From Anticarsia gemmatalis (taxonomy: Eukaryota; Arthropoda; Insecta; Lepidoptera; Erebidae): a stretch of 64,000 nt of DNA. Positions 36,806 through 48,162 of the stretch are shown piece by piece (the first letter of the stretch is position 1; every line of letters starts with the position of its first letter). The notes under the pieces are model-generated. The model did not search any database and had not been told where the DNA came from. It saw nothing but the letters and a program-made list of their open reading frames with translations. The position numbers were made by a program, and so were the translations under genes. Location of the stretch: assembly GCF_050436995.1 (NCBI RefSeq), contig NC_134764.1:7440001-7504000 (forward strand), read 5' to 3'.

Positions 36806-37034
36806 GTTGTCGACGACTGAAGAATGTGTGGACAGACAACGTTGTTAAACAAATGTTCCGCGTCAACATTCAACAAGTTGCGAAACATGTTGAGCAACAT
36901 GTCGCGCGTCAAATGTTGCCAAGTGGATACGAGGCTTAAGCATTAGTCTGAGCAAAAAACCGCTCTCTCCTCACTTCAATAATAAGGTGAAAAAAAGGCG
37001 GCAAACGTATACAACGAACACAATTACTCTGAGT

Positions 37035-37140
37035 ATAATACGACCCGGAACAACTATTTGTGGATGCACAAATCGTGTTACGTATGGGAATCGAACCAAC
37101 GACCACCTGACGCAATTAACCACTGCGCCACGAAGGCAGT
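37035..37140 (-). repeat. tRNA-derived SINE, head and part of body
   Basis: On the - strand the head is TGGCGCAGTGGTTAATTGCG and the B-box GGTTCGATTCCC, followed by a body ending at a GGGTCG block. It belongs to the same family as 29270-29466. Confidence 0.6.
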
Positions 37141-37491
37141 CAGTATGATAATACAGGGTTAAAAATAATGAAAAACAAAAAATAAAACTAGTTATTTAAT
37201 TGTACATATTACACTTAAATGCATATTTATATGTAGATCCAAAAAAACATTCGACAAAGTTACACCGAAATAATCTCTTTAAATAAAATAGCAATACTTT
37301 TACAATACACACACTTTATAAATGGGAAAGTAAATCAGTATTATTGTCACATATTTCTGTCTAAACTACTAGACTGACTCCAATGAAATTTTACTCCTTT
37401 TCATAAACAGGTGGTCAAATAATCTTGTTCTCTATAAACATTGGCTTTATATTGTTAATGTTTCTTTGGACCTATAACTATGAAGAGTTAA

Positions 37492-40400
37492 CTAATCAAA
37501 GATGCTCTTATTCTGGTTGAAACTGCCGACGATGCCGATCTCTTCAGGAGTCAGTTGGAAGTCGAATACGTTGATGTTTTCTGCGATACGCTGAGGATTG
37601 GTAGACTTGGGGATGGGGATGAGGTCACGGTCCAGCTGTAAGAGAAAATTGATAGAAATTTATTATTGAATGAATTTTGATGACGTTCAAGCATTATGTG
37701 AACGTGACTATGATGGGTTTCTACAAAAATCAGTGTTAAACACAACTTTGTAGTACACTAACACCCGAAAATGTAAGAAAAATTTATTGTAACTTGTATA
37801 CCGTTATTAAATTAAATTTCAATTTCCTTGTATAACTGTAACTTTTACAAACAAATAAGATATTACATAAAATGGTATTAAAAGAGTTGATTAATTCTGC
37901 AATGAAATATTTAACATATCTTTGCCTACTCTTTAACAACAACAAATATTAATTACATTTAATGAGCTATTTTGGAAAAAAACAACACGTACAAATCAAG
38001 TACACACAGTACAGTACAGTATACTTGCTCCAATCATCTACTGAATAGTTTATTGACAAATTCACTCACCTCATACCGCAGAATAACTTGGTTGATACTC
38101 TTGTTGTACTTCCTGGCAATGTTCAGGAGCTTGGGATCGTTCCTATTGACCACGTTGCCGCCACCAGCTCTCGACACGAAGAAACCGAACGGACTGTACG
38201 CCACGACCACGATACCACGCTCGAAGCAGTCAGCTACCTCCTTTTCTTTGGTGTTGGACGGATGGATCTGAGGATGAAACAAAAGTTTTAATTGTTAGAA
38301 CCAAACACGAATCAAATTATTAATTAATTCGGTAAAGGTTTGCTAATAATGGCTACTCCGAATATTATGTAGCGGGACATATGCAAAAGAAAGTCAGACC
38401 TGAAACAACTATCAGTTTAAAAGTAAAGGTTCAAATCCTGTATACGTATACGTTCATATATGGTCAAATATTATTTGAAATTTTAGAAATCGCTGCGAAG
38501 CATTTAAAAGTTCAATTCGGACACTTCGTGATCGCAAAATATAGCTTCAATCATCGCAGCAGTTAAATAGCTTAATTATCTTTAATTACAAAGAACATCG
38601 CACAAATATCGGCATCGTATATTTTTTCAAGAAGCTATATCCAATTAAAACGACTTAGCCAGGAAACCATTATATTTTTTAACCCAGAAGCTTGCAAAAA
38701 CAGCAATTTGGAGAACCTCGTTATCTGTCGTATAAATGAAATATTAACCACAAGATATGGTAATGTATATCTATCTTAATTAGTAGTTAACAACTTGAAA
38801 TTAATTAAGCATCATCTCTTTTTTTTCTATTTTAATCTTTTGCCAATTAAAGCTGGTCTTAGCTGGTGTCATTAATCTCTTTTTTTGTTTAAATCAGGTT
38901 TAAGTGTTGACAAACGTTTTCACATTATATTGACCTATGATGTAATAATAAAACTGGTGAAACAAGTCTTGAAATCGTTTTAAAACAAGAAAGTGGTTAA
39001 GTACCTTCTTTTGAATCACGGCAAGGTAAAAATAATATTTAAAATTTACTTTTACAAAAACACAAGCCGAACAGCAAAGTAGCTATCTTATTTTTTCCTT
39101 GGAAGAATTAAACATAGCAAAGTCACTACCTCAAGAAATCAAAGCCCAGCATATATCCTCAAAGAAAAGTAGCTAGTACTTATTTCAATAGCTAGTACAC
39201 ATATAAAAATAGCTAGTACTTATTTCAGTTATTTCAGATGAGTCGTCGTAGAGCGTGAGTCGTATTTCATCAGTCGTTATCAGCTATTGTCAATCGAGAT
39301 AGAATAGTCGCTAAGCCGGCTCACAAGCCGTTGGTATACCACTTTGACACTAGTCTTGTCACAAACCATACGAAAGAAAAAGTATTACAACTATCTCGTT
39401 TGTCGATCACACATTTCTAAAAAGAAGAACAAAATTGTAAACTTCATAAAAATTAATAAACGTTACCTCAATTTGGTTAACAGAGGGCACAAAGTTGCTG
39501 TTCTTGATGATTCTGTCGATCTGTTCAATGTTGAAGTTGGAGACGCCGATGGAACGAGCCAGGCCGAGTCTCTTGGCCTCCTCCATGCCCTGCCAGGTCT
39601 CCGCTACGTCGACCTTTATGGTGTTGCCTTGAGCCTAAAAATTTTGAAGGTGAAGTCAACTGGTGGCATAGTACACAAATATAATTTTTTAACCCCCGAT
39701 GCAAAAAGAGGGGTGTTATAAGTTTGACGTGTCTGTCTGTCTGTGGCATCATAACTCCTGAACGAATGCAGTGATTTTAATTTAGTATTTTACTATTTTA
39801 TATATTTTTTTTCAATTTATATCTGGACGACTAGAAACGTTTTTCTGTTATGCGTCTGTTAAATTGAAATCAAATGTTGTGGCTATGAGTCAAGCCTTAA
39901 TACTTTCATACACAGTTTTCATCAGTTTACTGAAATTTTTGAAGAGTCGTGTTACGGTACGGTATTTCCATGCGAAGTACTATACCCAACTATAGCTAAA
40001 AAAAACTAATTTAACAGATAAAGTCAAAGATTTTAAAATATGCCAAGCACATTCCACATGAGCCTGGATATTAATTTATCTATATAAGTATGTATAAAGT
40101 ATGTATTTAGAAGTATATAAGTACCTATATTTAGCAGTTCTCTGGTTACCATAGTACAAGCTCTGCTTAGTTCGGAATCAGATGACCGTGTGTGAGTTGT
40201 CCAAAAATATTTATTTATTTCTTTGTTTACGTATTAAAGAAATTCAACGAGAACCTAATGAATGAATATTATACTTTTATAGTAGGTATATTTATTAAAC
40301 AAAGGTTTCTAGGAAGAGTTAGTTGTCATTACTATAACCATTACAATCAGGAAACCACGACAATAGTCGTGAGACGTCTACCTCCATATAAAACATAATG

Positions 40401-43400
40401 AAGCACATCTCTATGCATCTCATTTATTATTTAATTGCTATTCCGGTTTTAGCATTTATTCTGGGTTTTCCTTAATATTGTTACGTAAAAAATCTTAATA
40501 AAAACAAACAATATCTGTTTACGTATGGTACTTAAAGTCGATTAAAAATAACCTACAAGAAATAATTCGGTATAGTTACCTAACCCTTTTAATTTGGAAA
40601 TACCGTAGCATGTAAAAAAACTCTTGGTTTGATTGACATTTTCAACACCTATATGTAAAAAATGTTCTTTAGTTGTTTCGAATTCTCAAAACAATTTTAG
40701 TTTATTCTGTCTGTCTTCAATGGAACTATATTTTTCGTTATGATCATGTATCTATCTTATCGAATTACACCGCCAACAAAGAAATACGTACGAGTCAAAC
40801 AGAGAACCTCCTTTTTTAAGTTGGTTAAAATATTAAATTTACTTAGCGTAATAAATACTTTTCAAAACGGTTAAACGCACAAACCGGTTAAAAATACACG
40901 TTGATCTTACTTTAAAAGCAATACGTGTAGTTTAAGACACATTTTTTTAAGAAAATGTTGAAGAAACAATGGTTACTTACATCGGTAGCTTCAGGTGAAT
41001 GAATCAGGTACAAGTCTACGTATTCGAGTCCAAGTTTCTGAAGAGACTCACGTAGAGCCGGCACCACTTGGTTACGACCGTGTTTGTCGTTCCACAACTA
41101 AAAAAAAAACACCGTAAAGTATGCTAGATTAAGTAATTCTAATGTAGTCCTTAATATTGCACTATGATGTCTTCAAAACTAAAGCTTTCAGTGTTTCATA
41201 AGTTAAAAGTAGGAGCCTAATAAAAAGTCTGCGATTAAAAGGGAGTAAGTACCTCAAGAAATAAATTTGGAGCCGTTAAATAAATTCACGAAAAGCGAAG
41301 AACAGACCAAATTTTAGTCGTTATGACGGTAGGTATTCAAAAAAAAACAACACTTGTCCAGAAATTTATAAAACCATCTCACCTTAGTAGTAATAAACAG
41401 GTCTTCCCTCTTAACTATCCCTTGTTTGATGACGTCAGCAATACCCTTGCCGATCTCGACCTCATTGCCGTATAGAGCAGCGGTGTCGATGTGTCTGTAG
41501 CCAGCCTGTACCGCGTCCCATACTGCTTGACGCATCTTCCTGATCTCATCCTAGAAAGATGAACTGGTTTAAAACTTGTGATTTTGGCAAAGATTTGTTT
41601 TTACGGCTTCACAAAAGTATATATTGCAAAGAAATCATAAAAACATAGGGTGTTTGAGCCACGAATGAGAGTGTGTTAAAACTAAGTATCTAACGCCCAC
41701 TTAATTATATTATCTGCAATATATATCATGTAAGAAGATAAAAATGAATCAAGTATGAATTTAATCAGTAGACGAATACAATACACGGATCAATTAATAA
41801 CATAAGTAAATTTAAGCTCTAGTCGCGTTAATAGTTTAAAAATAATGGTCGCGTCTCAATTGTTATTCAATCGTCACAAGCAATTTGAGGTCAGAGATTC
41901 AGTGACCATTTTCCACAGGAACAGACCTTAAGCGTGCAAAATACCTAAATATCTACTGTTAACTACTTTATAATTGAAAATGCGCAGCCTCTGTGGTTTT
42001 CCCTGAATTGTAAATGAGCGTTTATACGAAAACAAACATTTTAAAGCCAAACCGCAGACAGGTGATTGTTTTATGATAAAACATGTGACTCAGATTTAAA
42101 AGTTTTTTATTTGTTGACATTGATAAAATGATCTTATACCTATTATCGAATAGTTAAAATAGTCCAGTTTATAGTCAAATAGTTACATTTTCTTAAAAAA
42201 ATAGTTCCTTAGCAATACACTAGGCGCGCTGATCAGTTATTCATACTATTCTTTTTTATTTCTTTCGATTTCTATTTGGTTATCAAAAAGTCGAATTATA
42301 GATACCTATTTATTTCCTTTTTTTAATAATTTTTAAGTAAATAATAATACAAATTATTGAAGGTATTTATGTTATCACAGAATAAATAACGATATATCAA
42401 AAGTAGTAATACTTACAAAGCCAAAGGATCCCAAACCCAGCGATGGAATGTGATTGCCATCGTTGAGCTGTTTCGTGGGAGCTTTGCCTCGCACAGCAGC
42501 TGATATTGTCTGAAATATAACACATGTATTAGTTTTGGTTGCAAATAAACAAATCATTAGATAGTAGATAATAACATACAATTATTTATTATACACAATA
42601 CAGAAAAACTTTATGCAATAGAACATTTCTTTCATATCTTGAATGAAAATAAAAATAACATGATTTGCAATGATGGAAGACCTTTTTGATGCAAACTTCT
42701 TTGTTGATTACATTTTCTATGACATAAACTTCAAATAAGAAATGTATTTATGTCTGCTCTAAAAACCCACAAGCCCTACAACACAATTAATTAATAAAAA
42801 ACACACATTCATTTTATCCAATTCATAAACTCGTAAACGGTAAGTTAATCAACCAATCACTTTAACAGTTGTAGAGCAACTATATTTTTTACTTCAATAG
42901 TTAGGTAATACAATCCCAGTCAGAAACTTTATTTCTTATTCTTAGAACGGTAAAGTGACAGTTATGAGGTATCTACCTACCGGTGCAGTGTCGACATTGC
43001 ACAAAAGAGTATATAACTATCTACTGCACCGTCACACCCCTTTCCCGTCAAAACTATTAATTTTCTTGCAACTACCGTTTAGTAGATAACGGTCGGATAG
43101 ATTTTGAGGTTATTACGAGGTTTTCAAATTAAATGTCGATAAATAATAATTATGGGGAAATTGCATAGGGGTTTTACATTAAAAAAATATTAGAATCTGT
43201 CAATTTGAAGTACCTTTGTCTTTTAAGTATTGCAACCGTATTTCAACTGAATTTTATCGAGTTCATCATTTGCGGCCAGTTTCTTCATCAAAGTATGCGG
43301 GTAAAGTAAAAATTACAGTCAAATTGGTTTCTTCACGCATTTACACGAAGAAATGAAATGGTAGGTTCATAAATATCAAGTAAAAGTCAATGGCTTAACA

Positions 43401-46248
43401 TCCAAAGTAATTGTAAAACTTTAGATGTGTATAAAGAAGCTGGCTGTTAGACATTTTATGATTACTTTCTATACATATAAAAGGATTTTTTTACATTTAA
43501 GTATACTGATATTGTTTAAGAAAAACAGTCTTAAAATGTTAGGTACCTATATACAAATATGTAAAGTCATTACAAACAAAGTTGGTAGTGGTTTTCCCAC
43601 TTAGATGTGACTTCGATATTTCGTAAACCTTTTTAAAATTTTACGACATGTTTTGTTGCGACTGACAATAACATAATAAAACAATTTCAAACAGGGGTCA
43701 TAATAATGTTAATTTTAAAACAGTTAACGATAGTAACCTTAGAATTATGTAGAGTAACTACTATTTTTAGAATACTGCTACTAAAATAATTAACTAGCTA
43801 ATAATAACAACAAAGCTAATAATTAACTAACGAGCTATTTCGGGCTCTAGAACAGCAATTCAAGTTAACGTAAAATGTCAATATTTTGTAAATATTTTTT
43901 CGGAGCAGTAATCCTGTAGATATACAATACACGGACACAAAATAACGAACAAACTCGAAACAATTTATCTGATAGTTACATAAAGTACTTTCTGGTACTC
44001 GAACCTAGAACCGACGCGGTGACGTGTGCAGGTTCTTTCACAAAATTTACTCAGAAACGACGCCAAGACTCACAGTCTTGTCTCGCATAACTAAGTTCTT
44101 CGTCTCATATTAAATCAAATCAAATTAACAATTGACATTTGAAACGTACATCGAAAATAGTTCCAATGGGTCGTGGTAGAGACGCTTATCAAATGTTCGT
44201 ACAACATTTCTCTATAGCTAGCCAGCTCTCGATAGTCGATAGTGGTAGAGAATCAATATATCACCTTAACTGGCTGACCCGCGCAACTTCGCTTGCGTCA
44301 CATAAGAGAGAATGGGTCAAAATTTTACCCGTTTTTGTAACATTTTTTATAGCTACACTGCTCCGATTTGTCGTAGCGTAATGATATATATACAGGGTGT
44401 CCCAAAACTCAACGATAATCCGAGACAGGATGAAAGGCTGTCATACCGGTTCTAGGAAAAATAAAAAAAAAATTCCGTATCACTTAGTTCAGCAATAATA
44501 GACACTTTTCAAAAAAGTTGAAATTCCACACCCTTGGTCGCATTTTCAGGTCCTGTGATCACCAATGTCACAATATCGCTGTGCTTTTTTGAATTTCGTG
44601 ATCTTCATTAAATATGCTATCACTCGTAAAACAAATTAATGCACAAAACATTGTTAATTTAATAAAAAAAGTTAAGTTTTAGTGAGTCATGGTTCTCAAA
44701 AATATCGTTAGTTAACTTTGACGCTTCATGTTGAAAAAAAAATGTACTACACTACCCTTGGCAAGTTATTTCAAAAGTTGGCACATTTAATCAAGATTTC
44801 AAAATGATATAACACTTGCCACTTATCTTGCCATTAAAAATGTTATTTTTATTTGAACAAAGAGTATCCTCGCAGATGGATCAGACGCAGTGGTTTAATT
44901 TTATGGCATCCTCGTTCCCCCGATTTAAATCTAGTAGATATTTTTTACTGGGAATTCATAAAAGAAAAAGTCTATTCAAAATCAATACAAAATCTATCAG
45001 AACTTCGCCAGAAAATTGACACAGCGTCAGAAGAAATAAATGCAAATAATTTTCCTTGACTGGTGAAAAATCTTTTGTACGCCGTTGCAGAGTCTGTATT
45101 CGTGCCAGAGGATAGCAATTATTTTTAGTAAAGACGTAATTGAGTCAGTCCATAACAAATATTTAATGTAATAAACATAATAGGTTATAATAATTAAAAA
45201 AAAACAATGAACGAACCATCGTTCTTATTTAATTATTCTCCTTAAACTAAAGTAATTCCAAATTGTTTTCCTCTGGCACGAATACAGGCTCTGCAACGCC
45301 TTACAAAAGACCTTTGCACCAGTCAATCAAAATTCCTTGCATTTATTTCCTCTGACGCTGTGTCAATTTTCTGACTAAGTTCTGATAGATTTTGTATTGA
45401 TTTTGAATAGACTTTTTCTTTTATGAATTCCCAGTAAAAAATATCTACTAGATTTAGATCGGGGGAACGAGGAGGCCATAAAATTGTACCACTGCGTCCG
45501 ATCCATTTGCGAGGATACTCTTCGTTCAAATAAAAATAACATTTTTAATGGCAAGATAAGTGGCAAGTGTTATACCATTTTGAAATCTTGATTAAATGCG
45601 CCAACTTTTGAAATAACTTGCCAAGGGTAGTGTAGTACATTTTTTTTTCAACATGAAGCGTCAAAGTTAACTAACGATATTTTCGAGAACCATGACTCCC
45701 TAAAACTTAACTTTTTTTATTAAATTAACAAAGTTTTGTGCATTTATTTCTTTTACGAGTAATAGCATATTTAATGAAGATCACGAAATTAAAAAAAACA
45801 CAGCGAAATTGTGACATTGGTGATCACAGGACTTGAAAATGCGACCAAGGGTGTGGAATTTCAACTTTTTTGAAAAGTGTCTATTATTGCTGAACTAAGT
45901 GATACGGAATTTTTTTTTTATTTTTCCTAGAACCGGTATGACTTGGCCTTTCATCCTGTCTCGGATTATCGTTGAGTTTTGGGACACCCTGTATATATAT
46001 ATAGCCTTCCTCGATAAATGGACTATCTAACACTGAAAGAATTTTTCAATTCGGACCAGTAGTTCCTGAGATTAGCGCGTTCAAACAAACAAACAATCAA
46101 ACAAACAAACAATCAAACAAACAAACAATCGAACAAACAAACAAACTCTTCAGCTTTATAATATTAGTACTTATAGATTTCTATAAACAAATAATATACT
46201 TACGGAGATCACGGCGAAAGCCGCGACGGTAGCCAGCAACAGTTTCAT
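37492..46248 (-). CDS. Secreted-type aldo-keto reductase 1 (complete, 310 codons)
   Basis: The - strand exons are 46204-46248, 42417-42509, 41383-41550, 40981-41097, 39467-39634, 38070-38267 and 37492-37635 (TAG stop). All introns are phase 0 with GT-AG borders. Exon 1 is only a leader, MKLLLATVAAFAVIS, making a likely signal peptide with the next residues. The (beta/alpha)8 AKR barrel follows. The tetrad is intact: Asp68 and Tyr73 (HIDTAALYGNE), Lys102 (ITTK) and His135 (LIHSPE). NADPH-binding motifs are GVSNFN, NQIEIHPS, AYSPFGF and IPIPKSTNPQRIAEN. Such enzymes reduce carbonyls with NADPH. The leader suggests a secreted form like the lepidopteran hemolymph 3-dehydroecdysone reductases, which is inference. 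The C-terminus (FNQNKSIFD) lacks the usual YPF-type tail found in AKR 2. Intron 1 (3.7 kb) carries a Helitron and a palindromic mariner. Confidence 0.92.
39683..39780 (+). repeat. Dispersed repeat ('aacccccgatgcaaaaagag' type)
   Basis: The sequence AACCCCCGATGCAAAAAGAG is followed by GTGTTATAAGTTTGACGTG, a GTCTGTCT run and CATAACTCCTGAACG. I recognise it as a widespread lepidopteran repeat. It is intronic in AKR 1, and single in this window. Confidence 0.35.
40080..40225 (+). mobile_element. 3' LINE fragment with ATTT tail
   Basis: The blocks ATACTTCTAA-like and TCTGGTTACCATAGTACAAG, then GGAATCAGATGACCGTGTGT, lead to a tail AATATTTATTTATTTC. It matches the opposite-strand fragment at 28567-28925. 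It is intronic in AKR 1. Confidence 0.4.
44790..45059 (+). pseudogene. Decayed Tc1/mariner transposase C-terminus, left arm
   Basis: The segment reads FQNDITLATYLAIKN, then after a one-base frameshift LNKEYPRRWIRRSG and LILWHPRSPDLNLVDIFYWE. This matches the family pattern of Gln-rich linker, RW-GR and a PRSPDLNP-type third catalytic block. The first catalytic block is missing. Confidence 0.65.
45323..45594 (-). pseudogene. Decayed Tc1/mariner transposase C-terminus, right arm
   Basis: This is the inverted counterpart of 44790-45059: NEEYPRKWIGRSG and LWPPRSPDLNLVDIFYWEF. It differs at scattered residues and is closer to the family consensus (WPPRSPDL) than the left arm. Confidence 0.65.
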
Positions 46249-46270
46249 GTTGTTCGTTTGAATGACACCG

Positions 46271-46349
46271 TTGAACTGACTGGCGACAGTGCGAGCGCGA
46301 GCTTTGAGCTTGTGCCGCGCTGCGAATAATAACAACACGAGATTTATAG
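46271..46349 (-). promoter_or_regulatory. Candidate core promoter of AKR 1
   Basis: Upstream of the ATG at 46248 the - strand has a TATA-like CTATAAAT (46342-46349) and an arthropod initiator TCAGTT (46274-46279). They are about 70 nt apart, wider than the usual 30, so the true start may use only one of them. A second TATA-rich run lies at 46371-46384. Confidence 0.3.
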
Positions 46350-47999
46350 CACACGATACGGGGGCGATACGATTTATATATATGTTATGGTCATCGGAGG
46401 AAGTCTCAATCGGAGATGGATGGCGGGATGGCAGGATGATTTGGCCGCATTTTATGACTGATTAGAACTTGCCACTAATAGGGTGATTTGAAAAGAAAGG
46501 CAGGCAGGCCTTTACTTATCAGCGGGACAACCGAACAAGCTAAAGACATTTTTTTTATTTGGCATTTCACCCTTGCGGTAGGCTGTGACTAAGTGGAAGA
46601 AGTTTTATTTTGGAACTTTCCTATAACGCAATAAAAAAAAATCCAGTATAAGAAAATTACAAAACACTTTGGGTCAAAACATCAGTATTTTAAAAAATCC
46701 ATGAAAAATTAAAATTCCAAACATTCGGGGAAGAACATTTAACTTAAAAAACCGTAAAAAATACGTTTACAAATATCGTAATTTCTAAAATCAGAAATTG
46801 ATAACATATTCCTGTCAAACCGGTTTTGTTATAACAATCACAACAATACTAAGATGTGCATCTTATGTACAGTCAGCTACAAAAGTTTCTGAACAAATTA
46901 ACCTTTCAATGCCCTATATTCATCTTATTACTACAGGAAAGCAATTAAGATTGGTTGAAACTGTTGATTGTGATTAATTTTAGCTAGTTTGTTACAGCAT
47001 ATTAAGACCACAATGAAAATAGGTTTTGTGAAAATACTGAGTTGTTCATCGATTTTTGTCGTTGACTGTACCTAGGTCTCATATCTAGGTACACTAGGTA
47101 TGTTTACTACTAGTAATGTAGGCTGCATTGTCTGTGCGTCAATTACTAAATAATTGATTTATAATTACCGTAATACTATTATTTATATCAGTAAGATTAC
47201 AGGTAATCTAAGATGTAGCTCGATATTCCATACTTGGTAGTCGGCTATAGAGTGCCTCTCTAGAAAAGTTGATTGAAAAATTTATTAGCGCCGCTAGCGT
47301 ATTTATAATAAACTAATTTACGTTAATGTCCAAGTAATTAAACATCAAATACTGATAATTTAGATTAAAATTTAAAAACATTACGTTTTCGTAATTTTAC
47401 TAAGAATTTGTATTTGGTAAATAAACTTGCACATTTCAACCTCTAAATACCTTGTTAAATTTAAAGTAGACCATTTAGAATAAATTTTCAACCATTTTTT
47501 TCAAAACTCTTGCCCATAGTTGGTATAATACGGGTGTAATTTTGAAGCTTTTAAATGAATAATATTCCGTCAATTCTAAAAGCGAGTGAAAAGTTATCTA
47601 CACCTAACAATTTACCCACGTAGAACCACTTTTTCTAGTCCTAGAGCCTGCCAATTATCTCACAAGCCACCTTCGCTGTAAATAGGCTTAAATAACTAAA
47701 GGCTCTATACCTCTACTATAGAGACAATATAATGATTGCTCACGCACTATGTCATAAATCTTCCGATGATATAATTAAATTTTTGATTCCGAAAAAAAAT
47801 ATATCTCGTTTACTATCCGCACAGGAAATTAAACGAGATATATATTTCTTATTCTACCTCTTGTAAGTAATTGTTAAAATTATTTTGTATTATTGGGCAT
47901 GTTTAAAAATTCTATTGATATGATTCGTTTCATGGTTTTTATCATTGTTTTAGGGTATGTTAAGTCAGTTTTAAGTTTTTCCATCAGAACAGTAGGACG

Positions 48000-48162
48000 T
48001 CTCACGATCGGACAGGGACATCGAGTATCGAGAGTGTGACATTTCTAATGTTCTTGGAAATTAGTTCCTGTTGCACCCGCTAGAGGCGCCATCAGTTTTT
48101 CATACAAAAAACAATTTGTCGATTGCCAGACGGTTATAGATAGTCGATAGTAGAAGGAACTA
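48000..48162. mobile_element. MITE of the 'gattctctac' family, decayed
   Basis: Reading right to left, it carries CTATCGACTATC, TGTATGAAAAACTGATGGCG and ACATTAGAAATGTCACACTC. These match blocks of the copies at 57636 and 58163. The terminal repeats are worn. Confidence 0.5.

Larger units (their letters stand above)
36356..36936. mobile_element. PIF/Harbinger-type element, internally deleted (581 bp)
   Basis: Terminal inverted repeats of about 37 bp (AGCCTCGTATCCACT, then a GGCAACATTTG block, 2 mismatches) are flanked by TAA on both sides (36353-36355 and 36937-36939). This is the TWA duplication of PIF/Harbinger. Inside, two back-to-back remnants fit the two genes of these transposons: a MADF-like start on + and a transposase N-terminus on -. 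The GC-rich ends have many CGCGCG and CAACATG motifs. Confidence 0.8.
34743..37491. other. Convergent intergenic region between CRAL-TRIO copy 2 and AKR 1
   Basis: The 3' ends of two oppositely directed genes face each other here. The region contains the CRAL-TRIO poly(A) signal, a dispersed repeat (35630-35765), a Harbinger-type element (36356-36936) and a reverse SINE (37035-37140). I see no further gene. Confidence 0.6.
44393..45991. mobile_element. Near-palindromic Tc1/mariner derivative (1.6 kb fold-back element)
   Basis: Both ends read TA-CAGGGTGTCCCAAAACTCA. Two arms of about 730 bp (44393-45120 and 45261-45991) are inverted copies of each other around a spacer of about 140 bp. Each arm carries the same decayed C-terminus of a Tc1/mariner transposase pointing inward (WPPRSPDL motif). 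The element sits in a TA-rich site of the Helitron at 44268-46175. Such a structure would fold into a giant hairpin. It cannot encode a transposase. Confidence 0.8.
44268..46175 (-). mobile_element. Helitron split by a palindromic DNA transposon
   Basis: The reverse copy starts near 44268 (GGCTGACCCGCGCAACTTCG) and runs to the ATGATATATA motif at 44390. It resumes at 45994 (TATAGCCTTCCTCGATAAAT), continues through an expanded (CAAA)n-rich run with CAATC interruptions, and reaches the TCT terminus at 46175. The 1.6-kb insert between is the element at 44393-45991. The whole sits in intron 1 of AKR 1. Confidence 0.75.

Noticed and set aside
44816..45566. Two separate transposase genes facing each other
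   Set aside because: Both are short C-terminal fragments with frameshifts, inside inverted arms of one palindromic element.
46080..46150. CRISPR-like array of AAACAAACAATC units
   Set aside because: It is a simple-sequence expansion of the Helitron (GTTT)n run, with no spacers. The genome is eukaryotic.
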